A DNA stretch of 64,000 bases from Lysobacterales bacterium (GCA_022844165.1 JALHMH010000025.1:1-64000); one strand, 5' to 3'. Shown: positions 7,252 through 16,263, counted from the stretch's first letter. Numbers and translations: made by a program. Notes: a model not told the origin generated them from the sequence alone.

Positions 7252-7296
7252 ATCCTCGCCGTAGAAGAGCTATGGCCGTGGCCTGCGCCTTGCCTT
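7252..7296 (-). repeat. Repeat family B, internally deleted remnant
   Basis: TCGCCGTAGAAGAGCTATG is nearly identical to the reverse strand of B2 near 5106-5124, and GCGCCTTGCCTTGA a few bases later matches B2 near 5010-5022. About 85 bases that separate them in B2 are missing here. It lies in the 395-bp non-coding region between the ECF sigma gene and the efflux operon. Confidence 0.5.
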
Positions 7297-7371
7297 GAAC
7301 AAAAACTCATCTCGTCAGGCGTCAAGCACCACACCCGCCGCCGCGGTCGATCATCGCACGCAGGAACGTGT

Positions 7372-7421
7372 GTGTCCGGAACCCGTCCGCGGGGTGTCCG
7401 GCCGCGGTCGTCACGTGTCGG
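7372..7421 (+). promoter_or_regulatory. Three phased GTGTCCGG-like boxes (candidate activator sites)
   Basis: GTGTCCGG occurs at 7372-7379 and 7394-7401, and GTGTCGG at 7415-7421: spacings of 22 and 21 bp, about two helical turns, so all lie on one DNA face. They end 28 bp before the sigma-54 promoter element. Sigma-54 promoters need an NtrC-type activator bound upstream, so these are the natural candidates. The binding protein is not encoded nearby. Confidence 0.6.
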
Positions 7422-7448
7422 TAGCTAATAAAAACAACTGTTTACGTG

Positions 7449-7464
7449 TGGCACGGCATCTGCA
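7449..7464 (+). promoter_or_regulatory. Sigma-54 (RpoN) -24/-12 promoter for the efflux operon
   Basis: TGGCACG-GCAT-CTGCA matches the RpoN consensus TGGCACG-N4-TTGCA at all but one position, with the invariant GG and GC in the right spacing. It lies 35 bp upstream of the adaptor gene ATG at 7499, leaving room for a start near 7475. An A/T-rich tract (7422-7444) separates it from the phased upstream boxes and could help DNA bending. Confidence 0.8.
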
Positions 7465-7498
7465 AGTGTGACCACCACTGCCGCGGCAAGATCCTGCC

Positions 7499-8749
7499 AT
7501 GTTCAATGACACGTCTGCTACTGACAAAGTCCTGTCGCCCGTCGCCCGTCAGCATAGTTGGTTGTGGTGGGTCGCCGCTGCCGCCGTTGTGTCCACAGTG
7601 GCGATTCTCCTGGCGCCGGTGTGGCTTGCCGAAGTCACCCTGCCGCGTGAGCGAGTGCGTCTTGCAACGGTGACCCAGGGTACTTTGGTGCGTGATGTCA
7701 GCGCTCAGGGCCGGGTCGTCGCTGCGCGGTCGCCTTCGCTGTACACGCTCAGCGGCGGCATCGTGCGCTTCGAAAGAGAGCCGGGCGCGATCGTGAAGAA
7801 AGCAGAGGTGCTGGCGGTGATCGACAGCCCGGAGCGCATGAGCGAGCTGAAGCGCGAGGAAGCGGCGTTGGCAAAACTGCGCGCCGAAGTCGCGCGCCAG
7901 GCGATCGGCAACCGCCGCATCGAACTGGAGAAAAAGCGCGCAATCGATGCGGCCGAAATCGCGTGGCGCGCAGCCAAACGCGAGGCCGAGCGCGCGCAGT
8001 GGGCATTCGACAAGGGCGCTATCGCAGAAGTCGACTACAAGCGCTCACAAGACACTTTGGCAGGTGCCGTGACCACCCTTGATGCCGCGCGAGCGGATCT
8101 GGATCTGGAGCGCGACGCGCTGAAACTTTCGCTACAGACTTTCGATGAGGAAGCGGGTCGTCAGCAGCTGCTGGTCGACGAGTTGAATCGGCAGGTACGG
8201 GCGCTCGAAGTCCGCGCGCCGTTCGACGGCATCGTTGGCAACTGGCTGACCACGGATCTGGCATCGGTGGCGCCTAACCAGGCGCTGCTCACGTTGGTCG
8301 ATTTGACGGAGCTTGAGGTCGAGGCCTCGGTGTCCGAGGTCTATGCAGAGTCGCTGGTGCCGGGGCAGCTGGCGGAAATAACAGTCGGCGGCGAAACCCT
8401 GCGCGGTGAACTCAGACTGGTATCGCCCGAGGTACAGAACGCACAGGTGTTGGCACGCGTGCGTCTGACCGATCCGGCGGCGCTGCGGCAGAACCAACGT
8501 GTGCAGGTGCGCGTGCTTCTGGAAGAAAAGCCAGGCGTGCTGCTCGTCGAACGCGGACCGATCTTCGAGCGCGACGTTTCGTTCGCCTGGGTGGTCGAGG
8601 GCGACATCGCCCGGCGCCAGCCGATCCGTCTTGGCGCCAGTTCGGTGACAGCCTTTGAGGTCGAGAGTGGGTTGCTCGCGGGCCAGCAGGTCATCGTCGC
8701 TGGGATCGATGATCTCGACGGTATCGACGAAGTGCTGTTGACGCGCTGA
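7499..8749 (+). CDS. Efflux periplasmic adaptor subunit (HlyD/MacA type)
   Basis: A 416-residue membrane fusion protein: N-terminal transmembrane anchor (about 22-45, LWWVAAAAVVSTVAILLAPV), barrel-sandwich half-motifs (LATVTQGTLVRDVSAQGRV; VRAPFDGIVGNWL), a long alpha-helical hairpin (about 115-235, Ala/Glu/Arg-rich) and beta-barrel domains at the C-terminus. It would link an inner-membrane ABC transporter to an outer-membrane channel. It is the first gene of a four-gene operon (adaptor, ATPase, two permeases) behind a sigma-54 promoter. No outer-membrane TolC-type gene is present, so a shared channel is presumed. The exported compound is unknown. Confidence 0.9.
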   Translation: MFNDTSATDKVLSPVARQHSWLWWVAAAAVVSTVAILLAPVWLAEVTLPRERVRLATVTQGTLVRDVSAQGRVVAARSPSLYTLSGGIVRFEREPGAIVKKAEVLAVIDSPERMSELKREEAALAKLRAEVARQAIGNRRIELEKKRAIDAAEIAWRAAKREAERAQWAFDKGAIAEVDYKRSQDTLAGAVTTLDAARADLDLERDALKLSLQTFDEEAGRQQLLVDELNRQVRALEVRAPFDGIVGNWLTTDLASVAPNQALLTLVDLTELEVEASVSEVYAESLVPGQLAEITVGGETLRGELRLVSPEVQNAQVLARVRLTDPAALRQNQRVQVRVLLEEKPGVLLVERGPIFERDVSFAWVVEGDIARRQPIRLGASSVTAFEVESGLLAGQQVIVAGIDDLDGIDEVLLTR

Positions 8750-8831
8750 TCGCGATTGGCGGGGCTTCGCATGGGGGATCAAATGAGAACCCAGGGCAAA
8801 GGCGCAAAGAACGAAAGGACGGGGAATCGAA

Positions 8832-9530
8832 ATGCTGACGATGAAATCGCTAAAAAAAATCTACCGCACGGCGCTGGTGGAGACGCACGCGCTCCGTGAC
8901 TTCTCTTTGACCGTCAACAGCGGCGAGTTCGTCGCCGTGACCGGCCCGTCGGGTTCGGGGAAGACCACCTTCCTCAACATTGCCGGCCTGCTCGAGGAAC
9001 ATACGGAGGGGCAATACACCTTGGACGGGATCAATGTGTCCGGCATGAGCGACGACCAGCGCTCGTCGCTGCGCAATCAGAAGATCGGTTTCATTTTCCA
9101 GAGCTTCAATCTGATCGCGGATCTGGATTTGTACGATAACGTCGATGTACCGCTACGGTATCGCGGTATGCCCAAGGCCGAGCGCAAACAGCGGATCGAA
9201 CAGGCGCTGACGCGCGTCGGCCTGGGATCGCGGCTGCATCACTATCCGGCGGAGCTGTCCGGTGGGCAGCAGCAGCGCGTCGCGATCGCTCGTGCCTTGG
9301 CCGGTTCGCCCAAACTGCTGCTCGCCGACGAGCCCACCGGAAATCTCGATACGGTCATGGCACGCGGTGTGATGGAGCTCCTGGAAGAGATCAATGGTCA
9401 GGGAACGACCATCATCATGGTCACGCATGACCTGGAGCTGGCCAGGCGTGCCGGCCGACACGTGCATATGGTCGATGGCCAGGTCGTAGACATCGCGGAG
9501 ACCGATTTCTCCTCGCTGCGAGCCGCCTGA
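8832..9530 (+). CDS. ABC transporter ATP-binding protein (MacB/LolD type)
   Basis: A 232-residue ATPase with all core motifs: Walker A GPSGSGKTT, Q-loop IFQSFNL, signature LSGGQQQR, Walker B LLLADEPTG and H-loop VTHD. The NLDT after Walker B is typical of the LolD/MacB subfamily. It energises the two permeases encoded next. GGACGGGGAA precedes the ATG at 8832. The 82-bp gap from the adaptor gene shows no terminator. Confidence 0.94.
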   Translation: MLTMKSLKKIYRTALVETHALRDFSLTVNSGEFVAVTGPSGSGKTTFLNIAGLLEEHTEGQYTLDGINVSGMSDDQRSSLRNQKIGFIFQSFNLIADLDLYDNVDVPLRYRGMPKAERKQRIEQALTRVGLGSRLHHYPAELSGGQQQRVAIARALAGSPKLLLADEPTGNLDTVMARGVMELLEEINGQGTTIIMVTHDLELARRAGRHVHMVDGQVVDIAETDFSSLRAA

Positions 9531-9689
9531 TCGAAACAAAGCGCACCTCATACGCCATGAAGCCATGAATTCGCGCCATCCGCAATGTCAGGAAAGCGGA
9601 CCTTTCCGACGGGACGGCTTCGTCGCCTCATGTGGGGCAACACTGCCACAAATGCATCGCGCGAGCGCGCGACGCCAACGAGCGAAGAT

Positions 9690-11000
9690 ATGACCACCTA
9701 CTACCTCAAACTTGCGCTACTCGCGCTGAAACGCACTCCGGCGCTGTCGTCATTGATGGTGCTGGCGATCGCGCTGGGCCTTGCGACGGCAATGACCGCA
9801 TTTACGGTGTTGTATCGGATGTCGAACAACCCGATTCCTCAGAAAAGCGATGTGCTTTATGCCGTGCAGCTGGATGCATGGTCGCCGGAAAGGCCTTTTG
9901 ATCGCACCGACAACCTGCCGCCGGATCAGCTGACGCATGGAGATTCGCGACGCCTGATGGCCCTGGACGATGGATATCGCAAAACCGGCATGTGGCGATC
10001 GAGCGTCGTGGTTGTGCCCGAGAACACGAAAGTGCGCCCACGCAACGCGCCAACGCGCATCGTGGCACCCGATTTCTTCGCAATGTTCGATGCCCCGTTC
10101 TTGCATGGTCAGGCGTGGACGGCGGAGCAAGAGGCGCGTGCAGAGCGTGTGGTCGTCATCTCCCGTGAGCTGGCGGAACGTGTGTTCAACAAGAGCGATG
10201 TCGTCGGTGATCGGATCTATCTCGATGACGAGCAGTTCCAGATCGTTGGTGTGCTCGACACCTGGAAGCTCATTCCCCTGTTCTACGATGTCACCAACAA
10301 CGTACTCAACGAGACCGAAGACGTGTTTCTGCCGTTTTCGGTCGGCACCGGAAAAGAGAAAGCTTTCCACGGCAGCGTCAACTGCTGGCAGCCGCCAGGA
10401 GAGGGATTTAAGGGGCTGATCGATTCGGAGTGCATCATGACCCAGTTTTGGGTCGAACTGCCCGATCGCGGAGCGCGCGAGCGTTATCAGGCGTTGCTCG
10501 ATGCATATGTTGCCGAACAGCGCAAAGCCGGTCGCTTCAAGCGACCGGACAATCAGCGTGTCGTTGCCGTGATGCCCTGGTTGGAGCAAAACGAAGTGAT
10601 CCCTCGTGACACACGGATGTTCGTCGGCATCGGTGCTGCGTTCCTGCTGGTGTGTCTGTTGAACGCGACGGGTTTGCTGCTGGCGAAATTTTTGCGCAAG
10701 AGCGGCGAAATCGGGCTGCGCCGAGCGTTGGGCGCCTCGAAGCGCGAGGTGTTCAATCAGCATCTCGTCGAGTCGGGGCTGATCGGCGCCTGCGGCGCTA
10801 TCGCAGGTTTGATTCTGACATGGTCAGGACTGCTCGCCATTCGTGCGCTGATCCCCGAATACCAGGAAATTGCGCAACTCGATATCTGGTTATTTGCGGG
10901 TCTCTTCGCCACAGCGTTGATCGGCGCAGTTGCCGCTGGCGCATATCCGGCGTGGCGTGCCTGTCAGGTGATGCCCGCCTCGCAGTTGAAGGCGCATTGA
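9690..11000 (+). CDS. ABC transporter permease, MacB/FtsX type (first of two)
   Basis: A 436-residue permease: transmembrane helix 1 (about 20-42), a large periplasmic MacB-PCD-like domain (about 45-285), then three C-terminal helices of the FtsX domain with the characteristic GEIGLRRALGASKREV. Start 9690 begins MTTYYLKLALLALKRTP, an amphipathic entry typical of these permeases; the longer frame from 9585 lacks similarity and was not used. Its 436 residues fit a single-copy half permease that pairs with the next gene. It probably performs mechanotransmission and not classical translocation, as in MacB. Confidence 0.88.
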   Translation: MTTYYLKLALLALKRTPALSSLMVLAIALGLATAMTAFTVLYRMSNNPIPQKSDVLYAVQLDAWSPERPFDRTDNLPPDQLTHGDSRRLMALDDGYRKTGMWRSSVVVVPENTKVRPRNAPTRIVAPDFFAMFDAPFLHGQAWTAEQEARAERVVVISRELAERVFNKSDVVGDRIYLDDEQFQIVGVLDTWKLIPLFYDVTNNVLNETEDVFLPFSVGTGKEKAFHGSVNCWQPPGEGFKGLIDSECIMTQFWVELPDRGARERYQALLDAYVAEQRKAGRFKRPDNQRVVAVMPWLEQNEVIPRDTRMFVGIGAAFLLVCLLNATGLLLAKFLRKSGEIGLRRALGASKREVFNQHLVESGLIGACGAIAGLILTWSGLLAIRALIPEYQEIAQLDIWLFAGLFATALIGAVAAGAYPAWRACQVMPASQLKAH

Positions 11001-11080
11001 GCCCACGTGTAGCGAGCGCCGGAAGCACCGGCCCGCGAAGCGCAGTCGATTCGCCCGCGATCAAAAATCAGGAACAGACC

Positions 11081-12298
11081 ATGGAAATTTCTCCGATCCT
11101 AAAGAGCCTGCGCAAGAATCCCGTCGCCGCGCTCTTGATTGCAGCGCAGGTGGCGCTGACGCTGGCGATACTGGCGAACGTGCTGTTTATCGTCAGCGAC
11201 CGGATTGCCACGATGTCAATGCCAAGTGGCATTGATGAACCGAATGTATTCACCTTTGCCAGCCAGGACATTGGGGAAGGTCGAAACCCCATTGATGGAA
11301 CACTGGCAGACCTCGACGCGGTTCGGGCGATACCGGGCGTTATTGCCGCCGCTACACAAATCGGCATTCCGATGGGTCAGAGCGGGTGGCAAACGGGCGT
11401 GACACTGAAGGCCGAGGAAAAGGTCGAAGGGCCGGAACGGTTGGCGGCGCTCTACATGGTCGACGAGCGAATGTTGGACGTCTATGGCATGCAACTGCTC
11501 GAAGGGCGGACGTTCAACGCCGAAGAGGTCATCGCCTGGAAGACTGGCGACCAGCCCAAACCACCGGTGGTTATCCTCAACAAAGCACTGTCCCAGAAGC
11601 TCTTCCCGGACGGCTCGGCGCTCGGGCGCATGATCAATATCACCGGCGATCCCGGCGAGCCGGCGCAACAAGTGGTGGGTGTTGTCGACACGATCGCTTC
11701 CCCATGGCCGCGCTCGCAAAACCCGGATCGCGTGGTTTTCGTACCGTTTCGTCCTTCCGGTTCTACGAACTTCATCGTTCGCACCGAGCCAGGCGAACTG
11801 GATCGGGTGATGGCCGCCATCGAAGAAGCCCTGTTTAAGGTCGATCGCAATCGTATTGTCGATGGCATACGCGATTTTAAGACCACCCGCGCGCGCGCCT
11901 TCGAGGGCGACCGAGCCATGGCCGTATTGCTGGCCGCGATCGCTTTGGCGCTGCTGGCGGTGACGGCTTTTGGCATCGTTGGCCAAGTGAGTTTCTGGGT
12001 GACGCAACGGACCAAGCAAATTGGAACGCGCCGCGCGCTGGGTGCCAGACGCAGCGACATCCTGCGCTACTTTCAGCTCGAGAATGCTTTGATTGTGCTG
12101 CTCGGCATCGCGGTCGGCTGCACGCTGGCGATGGCGATCAACGGCGCGCTGGTCAAGTACTTGAGCTTTGGCGCATTGCCGTTGAGCTGGTTGCCCATTG
12201 GTGCGCTGGTCGTTTTGGTGCTTGGCCAACTCGCCGTGCTTGGTCCCGCCCTGCGCGCCACACGAATCGCTCCGGCGATCGCGACGCGGACCGCGTGA
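11081..12298 (+). CDS. ABC transporter permease, MacB/FtsX type (second of two)
   Basis: A 405-residue permease of the same architecture: helix 1 (about 18-40, VAALLIAAQVALTLAILANV), a periplasmic domain (45-270), and an FtsX domain with TKQIGTRRALGARRSDILRY. The frame runs open upstream from 10652 inside the first permease, but ATG 11081 follows a short non-coding spacer and starts at the conserved N-terminal helix. It is the last gene of the operon. The two permeases share layout but are clearly diverged, which suggests an obligate heterodimer. Confidence 0.88.
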   Translation: MEISPILKSLRKNPVAALLIAAQVALTLAILANVLFIVSDRIATMSMPSGIDEPNVFTFASQDIGEGRNPIDGTLADLDAVRAIPGVIAAATQIGIPMGQSGWQTGVTLKAEEKVEGPERLAALYMVDERMLDVYGMQLLEGRTFNAEEVIAWKTGDQPKPPVVILNKALSQKLFPDGSALGRMINITGDPGEPAQQVVGVVDTIASPWPRSQNPDRVVFVPFRPSGSTNFIVRTEPGELDRVMAAIEEALFKVDRNRIVDGIRDFKTTRARAFEGDRAMAVLLAAIALALLAVTAFGIVGQVSFWVTQRTKQIGTRRALGARRSDILRYFQLENALIVLLGIAVGCTLAMAINGALVKYLSFGALPLSWLPIGALVVLVLGQLAVLGPALRATRIAPAIATRTA

Positions 12299-12420
12299 GG
12301 TCCATGGTCCTGTGGACGGGCGTTCTGCGTCAGACTGGGGAAAATCGCAGCCCAGCCCGGGGTCGTTGCGCAATCACGCCGCGACGAACGGCGGATGGCA
12401 CCCCGCCCTTGACCAGATCG

Positions 12421-13206
12421 TCAGCCCAAACGCCTGCCCAGGGCGAGCCCGCCCGCGGCCAGCAGCAAGCCAGCCAGCAGCAGCAGGGTCAGCGGCGAAC
12501 CGACCGATACCGCTGGCGGCAGTTCGCCGAAGTTGAGATCGAGTACGTTGAACTGTCCTGGTTCGAACGTGAACACGCGCACTTCGTCGATCAAACCATC
12601 GAAGCCTTCCGTCGCGACTAAGGGATTGCCACCGACCAGAAAGTTCCCCACCGGCGGATTGGGTGCGCCACCCGCAGCCACTTGCTGGACACCATTGACA
12701 AAAAAGCGGTTGGTGCCGCCGTCGCGCACCAACGCCAGATGGGTCCATTGGGTTGAGATCGGAACCACGCCATCGAGAACAACCCCGCCATAGAGAAATC
12801 CGTACTCGTTTCCAGCGCGGAACAACCCCCAGCCGGAGTTGCCGGTGTTGCCGTTGTAGACCAAAGTGGCGTTCAGGGCGACGCTGCCGTTCGACTTGAC
12901 CCAGGCCTCGACACCGAAGTTGTCGGTCGCCGTGCTCACGATGGCGCCGCTATAGCGATCGCTGCCGGCGTTGAAGGCCATGGATAGCGCCGATGGAACA
13001 ACTCTCGGTGTGATGCCCGAATAGGCCGGTGTACCGTTGCGCGTCAATGGGTTACTGCCAACCGAAGGCAGACTCGGGTTGGCGCCGGGTGTGTTGGGAA
13101 GCGCGCCGGGGTCCGATTCACCAAAACGATACTCTGCGACGACCGTAATCGCCGCCTGTCCAGTCGACGCCGCCAACAGCAAGAGCAGTACCAGTATCGA
13201 TCGCAT
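12421..13206 (-). CDS. Secreted LamG-domain protein with C-terminal membrane anchor
   Basis: A 261-residue protein with a signal peptide (MRSILVLLLLLAASTGQA), a single LamG/concanavalin-like domain (about 20-225; VEAWVKSNGS, LVRDGGTNRFFVNG, GLIDEVRVF) and a C-terminal hydrophobic helix ending in Arg (GSPLTLLLLAGLLLAAGG then LALGRRLG). LamG domains bind glycans or matrix proteins, so a surface-adhesion or carbohydrate-binding role is plausible. AGGGGA precedes ATG 13206. The tail resembles the tripartite sorting tails of the PEP-/IPTL-CTERM kind but lacks their motif. It stands alone, divergent from the DedA fusion gene. Confidence 0.78.
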   Translation of the reverse strand: MRSILVLLLLLAASTGQAAITVVAEYRFGESDPGALPNTPGANPSLPSVGSNPLTRNGTPAYSGITPRVVPSALSMAFNAGSDRYSGAIVSTATDNFGVEAWVKSNGSVALNATLVYNGNTGNSGWGLFRAGNEYGFLYGGVVLDGVVPISTQWTHLALVRDGGTNRFFVNGVQQVAAGGAPNPPVGNFLVGGNPLVATEGFDGLIDEVRVFTFEPGQFNVLDLNFGELPPAVSVGSPLTLLLLAGLLLAAGGLALGRRLG

Positions 13207-13334
13207 GCGTTTCCCCTGAGTTCCGCAAACCGGTCGGTCCGCCAACCGCCGAATACTGCCAAAGCAGACGACCGGTCGCAAATCAGGCGCGAGCAGCACC
13301 GGGTCAAATCAGAAAGCAGGCCGTAAACCGCGAA

Positions 13335-13366
13335 TTGCCGGTAGCAGGCGCGTCTGCTACTGGCAA
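13335..13366. other. 13-bp inverted repeat in a 329-bp divergent intergenic region
   Basis: TTGCCGGTAGCAG (13335-13347) and CTGCTACTGGCAA (13354-13366) pair over 13 positions with one G-U, around a 6-base loop. It lies in the 329-bp gap (13207-13535) between the LamG gene (-) and the DedA/reductase gene (+). Without a T-run it is either an operator or an RNA hairpin in one of the leaders. The rest of the gap shows no gene. Confidence 0.55.
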
Positions 13367-13535
13367 CCGGGTCATCCGGCCAGGGCCGTTGGCGCACATC
13401 CCGAGCGAAAGCCGCGCACGTTTTCTGGCGCTTCGCCGGTCGATGGACAACGCCGGTTGCGGTCGAACCGCGTTGCCGCTACTTTCGAGCGCGCGCCGTT
13501 CGCCGCTATCCGATGACAATCAGCAGGAGTGAACC

Positions 13536-15665
13536 ATGAACAAGCGACTTGTCCTCGGTGCTGCACTGATCGCGCTGATCGCGCTGTTTTTCGCGTTCGA
13601 CCTGCAGCGCTACTTCACGTTGGAGTCGCTGAAAGCCCACCGCGAGGTCCTGCTGGCATTCGTTTCTGAGCGCTGGATCGTCGCAGCGAGCGCTTACGTG
13701 TTGTTGTATGTGGCAGTCGTCGCTCTGGCTTTGCCGGCGGCCGGTTTGATGACCATCGCCGGCGGCGCGTTGTTTGGGTTCTGGGGCGTTCCGCTGGTGC
13801 TGCTCGCGGCCACGCTCGGTGCGACGATCTCGATGTTGCTGTCGCGGTATTTGTTTCAAGGCAGTGTCGAGCGGCGCTTCGCGGTCGCGATTGGGACCAT
13901 CAACGCGGGCCTCAAACGCGAAGGTGCGTTTTATTTGTTCGCCCTGCGGCTGGTGCCGGCAATACCGTTCTTCTTGATCAACGTGGCGATGGGCGTGACG
14001 CAGTTGCGGGTCTGGACCTTCGCCTGGGTCAGCGCGCTGGGCATGTTGCCTGGCACCCTGGTGTGGATCTATCTCGGTCAGCAGGTGATGCAGCTGACTT
14101 CGCTGAGAGGCCTGGTGTCGCCGACGCTGCTGATCGCACTGGCATTGTTGGGGCTCATGCCCCTGCTGACCAAGCGCCTCGTCGAGATGCTGCGTGCCCG
14201 CAAGGTCTATCGCGGCTACCAGAAGCCCAAGCGCTACGACTACAACCTGGTCGCCATCGGCGCCGGTTCTGCGGGGCTGGTGAGCTCGTACATCGCCGCC
14301 GCCGTCAAAGCCAAAGTCGCACTGATCGAGCGCCACAAAATGGGCGGCGACTGTTTGAATACTGGCTGTGTGCCGAGCAAAGCCCTGATCCGCACCGCGC
14401 GGCTGGCGGCCGAAATCCGCAACGCCGAACACTATGGATTGGAGGCGATGCAGCCGAAGATCGACTTTGCGCGTGCGATGCAACGCGTGCAAGAGGTCAT
14501 CGCCAAAGTCGAGCCGCACGATTCCGTAGAACGGTATACGGGCCTGGGTGTGGAGTGCATCCAGGGCGATGCGCGGTTGATCGATCCCTGGACGGTCGAA
14601 GTCAATGGTCGACGCCTCACGTCACGCGCTATCGTCATCGCGACCGGCGCACGGCCAACGGTGCCGCCACTGCCGGGAATCGAATCCGTCGACTATCTGA
14701 CGAGCGATACGGTCTGGTCGTTGCGCGAACAGCCGCAGCGCTTGCTGGTGCTTGGTGGCGGTCCGATCGGCTGCGAACTGAGCCAGTGTTTTCAGCGCCT
14801 GGGCTGCGTCGTGACGCTGGTGCAACGCGCACCGCGTCTGTTGCCCCGGGAGGACGAGGACGCCAGCGAATGGGTCGCCGCAGCACTGAAGTCGGACGGT
14901 GTCGATCTGCGCCTCGGCCACACGGCGATTCGCGTCGAGCGAGACGGCAGTGGCGGCCGGCTGTACGTTCGTGATGCCAGCGGCGAACACGCCATCGAAT
15001 TCGATCGTTTGCTCCTGGCGCTCGGGCGCACGGCCAACGTCAGCGGCTTTGGCCTGGAAGAACTGGGCGTGCGCATCGCCGACCGCGGCACGATCGAAGC
15101 CGATCCCTGGATGCGCACCAATTTCCCCAACCTCTACGTCTGCGGCGATGTCTCCGGCCCTTATCAATTCACGCACGTCGCAGCGCATCAGGCATGGTAC
15201 GCCGCCGTGAACGCGCTGTTCGCGCCGTTCTGGACGTTCAAGGCCGACTATCGCGTGATTCCGTGGAGCACCTTTACCGATCCGGAAGTTGCGCGAGTGG
15301 GTCTGTCCGAGACCGAGGCGCGCGCGCAAAACATCGCCTACGAAGTTGCCCACTACGGCATGGACGATCTCGACCGCGCGATTGCCGATGGCAGCGATCA
15401 TGGTTATGTCAAAGTGCTCACGGTGCCCGGCAAAGACACGATTCTCGGTGCCACCATTGTCGCCGCGCATGCCGGGGATTTGCTCGCCGAATTTGTGCTC
15501 GCGATGCGCCATGGCCTGGGCCTGAAAAAAATCCTCGGGACGATTCACAGCTACCCGACGATGATGGAAGCCAACAAGTACACCGCGGGCGTTTGGGCCA
15601 GGGCCCACGCGCCAGCGGCTGCGCTCAAGTGGATCGAGCGTTTCCACGCATGGCGGCGTGGATGA
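13536..15665 (+). CDS. DedA/TVP38-type membrane domain fused to flavin disulfide reductase
   Basis: A 709-residue two-part protein. Residues 1-225 are a SNARE-associated (TVP38/TMEM64, DedA-like) membrane domain with several helices, including the re-entrant GGALFGFWGVPLVLLAAT and RLVPAIPFFLINVAMG. Residues about 234-709 are a class I pyridine nucleotide-disulfide oxidoreductase: FAD motif GAGSAG, redox-active Cys273 and Cys278 in GGDCLNTGCVPSK, NAD(P) motif GGGPIGCE, second FAD motif NLYVCGD, and a C-terminal dimer domain with HSYPTMMEANK. The reductase half resembles mercuric-reductase/RclA-like enzymes but lacks a heavy-metal domain. It is probably a membrane-tethered redox enzyme; the electron acceptor is unknown. 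Confidence 0.9.
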   Translation: MNKRLVLGAALIALIALFFAFDLQRYFTLESLKAHREVLLAFVSERWIVAASAYVLLYVAVVALALPAAGLMTIAGGALFGFWGVPLVLLAATLGATISMLLSRYLFQGSVERRFAVAIGTINAGLKREGAFYLFALRLVPAIPFFLINVAMGVTQLRVWTFAWVSALGMLPGTLVWIYLGQQVMQLTSLRGLVSPTLLIALALLGLMPLLTKRLVEMLRARKVYRGYQKPKRYDYNLVAIGAGSAGLVSSYIAAAVKAKVALIERHKMGGDCLNTGCVPSKALIRTARLAAEIRNAEHYGLEAMQPKIDFARAMQRVQEVIAKVEPHDSVERYTGLGVECIQGDARLIDPWTVEVNGRRLTSRAIVIATGARPTVPPLPGIESVDYLTSDTVWSLREQPQRLLVLGGGPIGCELSQCFQRLGCVVTLVQRAPRLLPREDEDASEWVAAALKSDGVDLRLGHTAIRVERDGSGGRLYVRDASGEHAIEFDRLLLALGRTANVSGFGLEELGVRIADRGTIEADPWMRTNFPNLYVCGDVSGPYQFTHVAAHQAWYAAVNALFAPFWTFKADYRVIPWSTFTDPEVARVGLSETEARAQNIAYEVAHYGMDDLDRAIADGSDHGYVKVLTVPGKDTILGATIVAAHAGDLLAEFVLAMRHGLGLKKILGTIHSYPTMMEANKYTAGVWARAHAPAAALKWIERFHAWRRG

Positions 15666-15753
15666 TCGGCTCGCCGCGCGGGTTGATGGGCGCGGCTAGC
15701 CGCCACGGCGCATCTGTGAAAAACTCGCCGCCCGGCGATCACGCGCGAAACCT

Positions 15754-16263
15754 ATGCACAGCGATCTATCCTTGCACCAAGCCGCCCATGAGATCGGCCA
15801 GTTGTTGCTGGCGCGACGCATGAAGCTGGCCGCGGCCGAATCTTGCACCGGTGGCTGGTTATCAAAGACGGTGACCGAAATCCACGGTTGCTCGGATTGG
15901 TTCGATTGCAGCTTCGTGGCCTACAGTTATGAAGCCAAGGAATCGATGCTCGGCGTATCGCGTGTCACGCTGGAGGAACATGGCGCGGTGAGTCGCGAGA
16001 CCGTGGTCGAAATGGTGCGCGGCGCGCTCTCGAAGAGCCGCGCCAATCTGGCGGTTGCCATCACCGGCATCGCAGGTCCTTCGGGCGGCACGCCGGGTAA
16101 ACCGGTTGGCACGGTGTGGTTGGCGTGGGGCCGCGGTCATCATCCGCCGGTGACGGAAGTGGTCCATCTGCAGGGCGACCGCGAATCGGTGCGCCGGCAA
16201 ACGGTCGCCGCAGCACTCGCCGGATTGAAGACGATTCTCTCCCAGCCGCATGATGCGTTTTAA
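15754..16263 (+). CDS. pncC: Nicotinamide-nucleotide amidase (CinA C-terminal type)
   Basis: A 169-residue stand-alone CinA C-terminal domain. The motifs AAAESCTGGWLS, VAYSYEAKESMLGV, GAVSRETVVEM and AITGIAGPSGGTPGKPVGTV are all present and contain the catalytic Ser and Thr/Lys set of PncC. The enzyme deamidates nicotinamide mononucleotide to nicotinate mononucleotide in pyridine nucleotide salvage. Length matches E. coli PncC/YgaD. In many genomes pncC precedes recA; here it does not, and an unrelated small secreted protein follows. Confidence 0.92.
   Translation: MHSDLSLHQAAHEIGQLLLARRMKLAAAESCTGGWLSKTVTEIHGCSDWFDCSFVAYSYEAKESMLGVSRVTLEEHGAVSRETVVEMVRGALSKSRANLAVAITGIAGPSGGTPGKPVGTVWLAWGRGHHPPVTEVVHLQGDRESVRRQTVAAALAGLKTILSQPHDAF

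Noticed and set aside
7237..7428. 63-codon frame in the region before the efflux operon
   Set aside because: It covers a remnant of repeat B and the phased regulatory boxes, and its product has no similarity or ribosome binding site.
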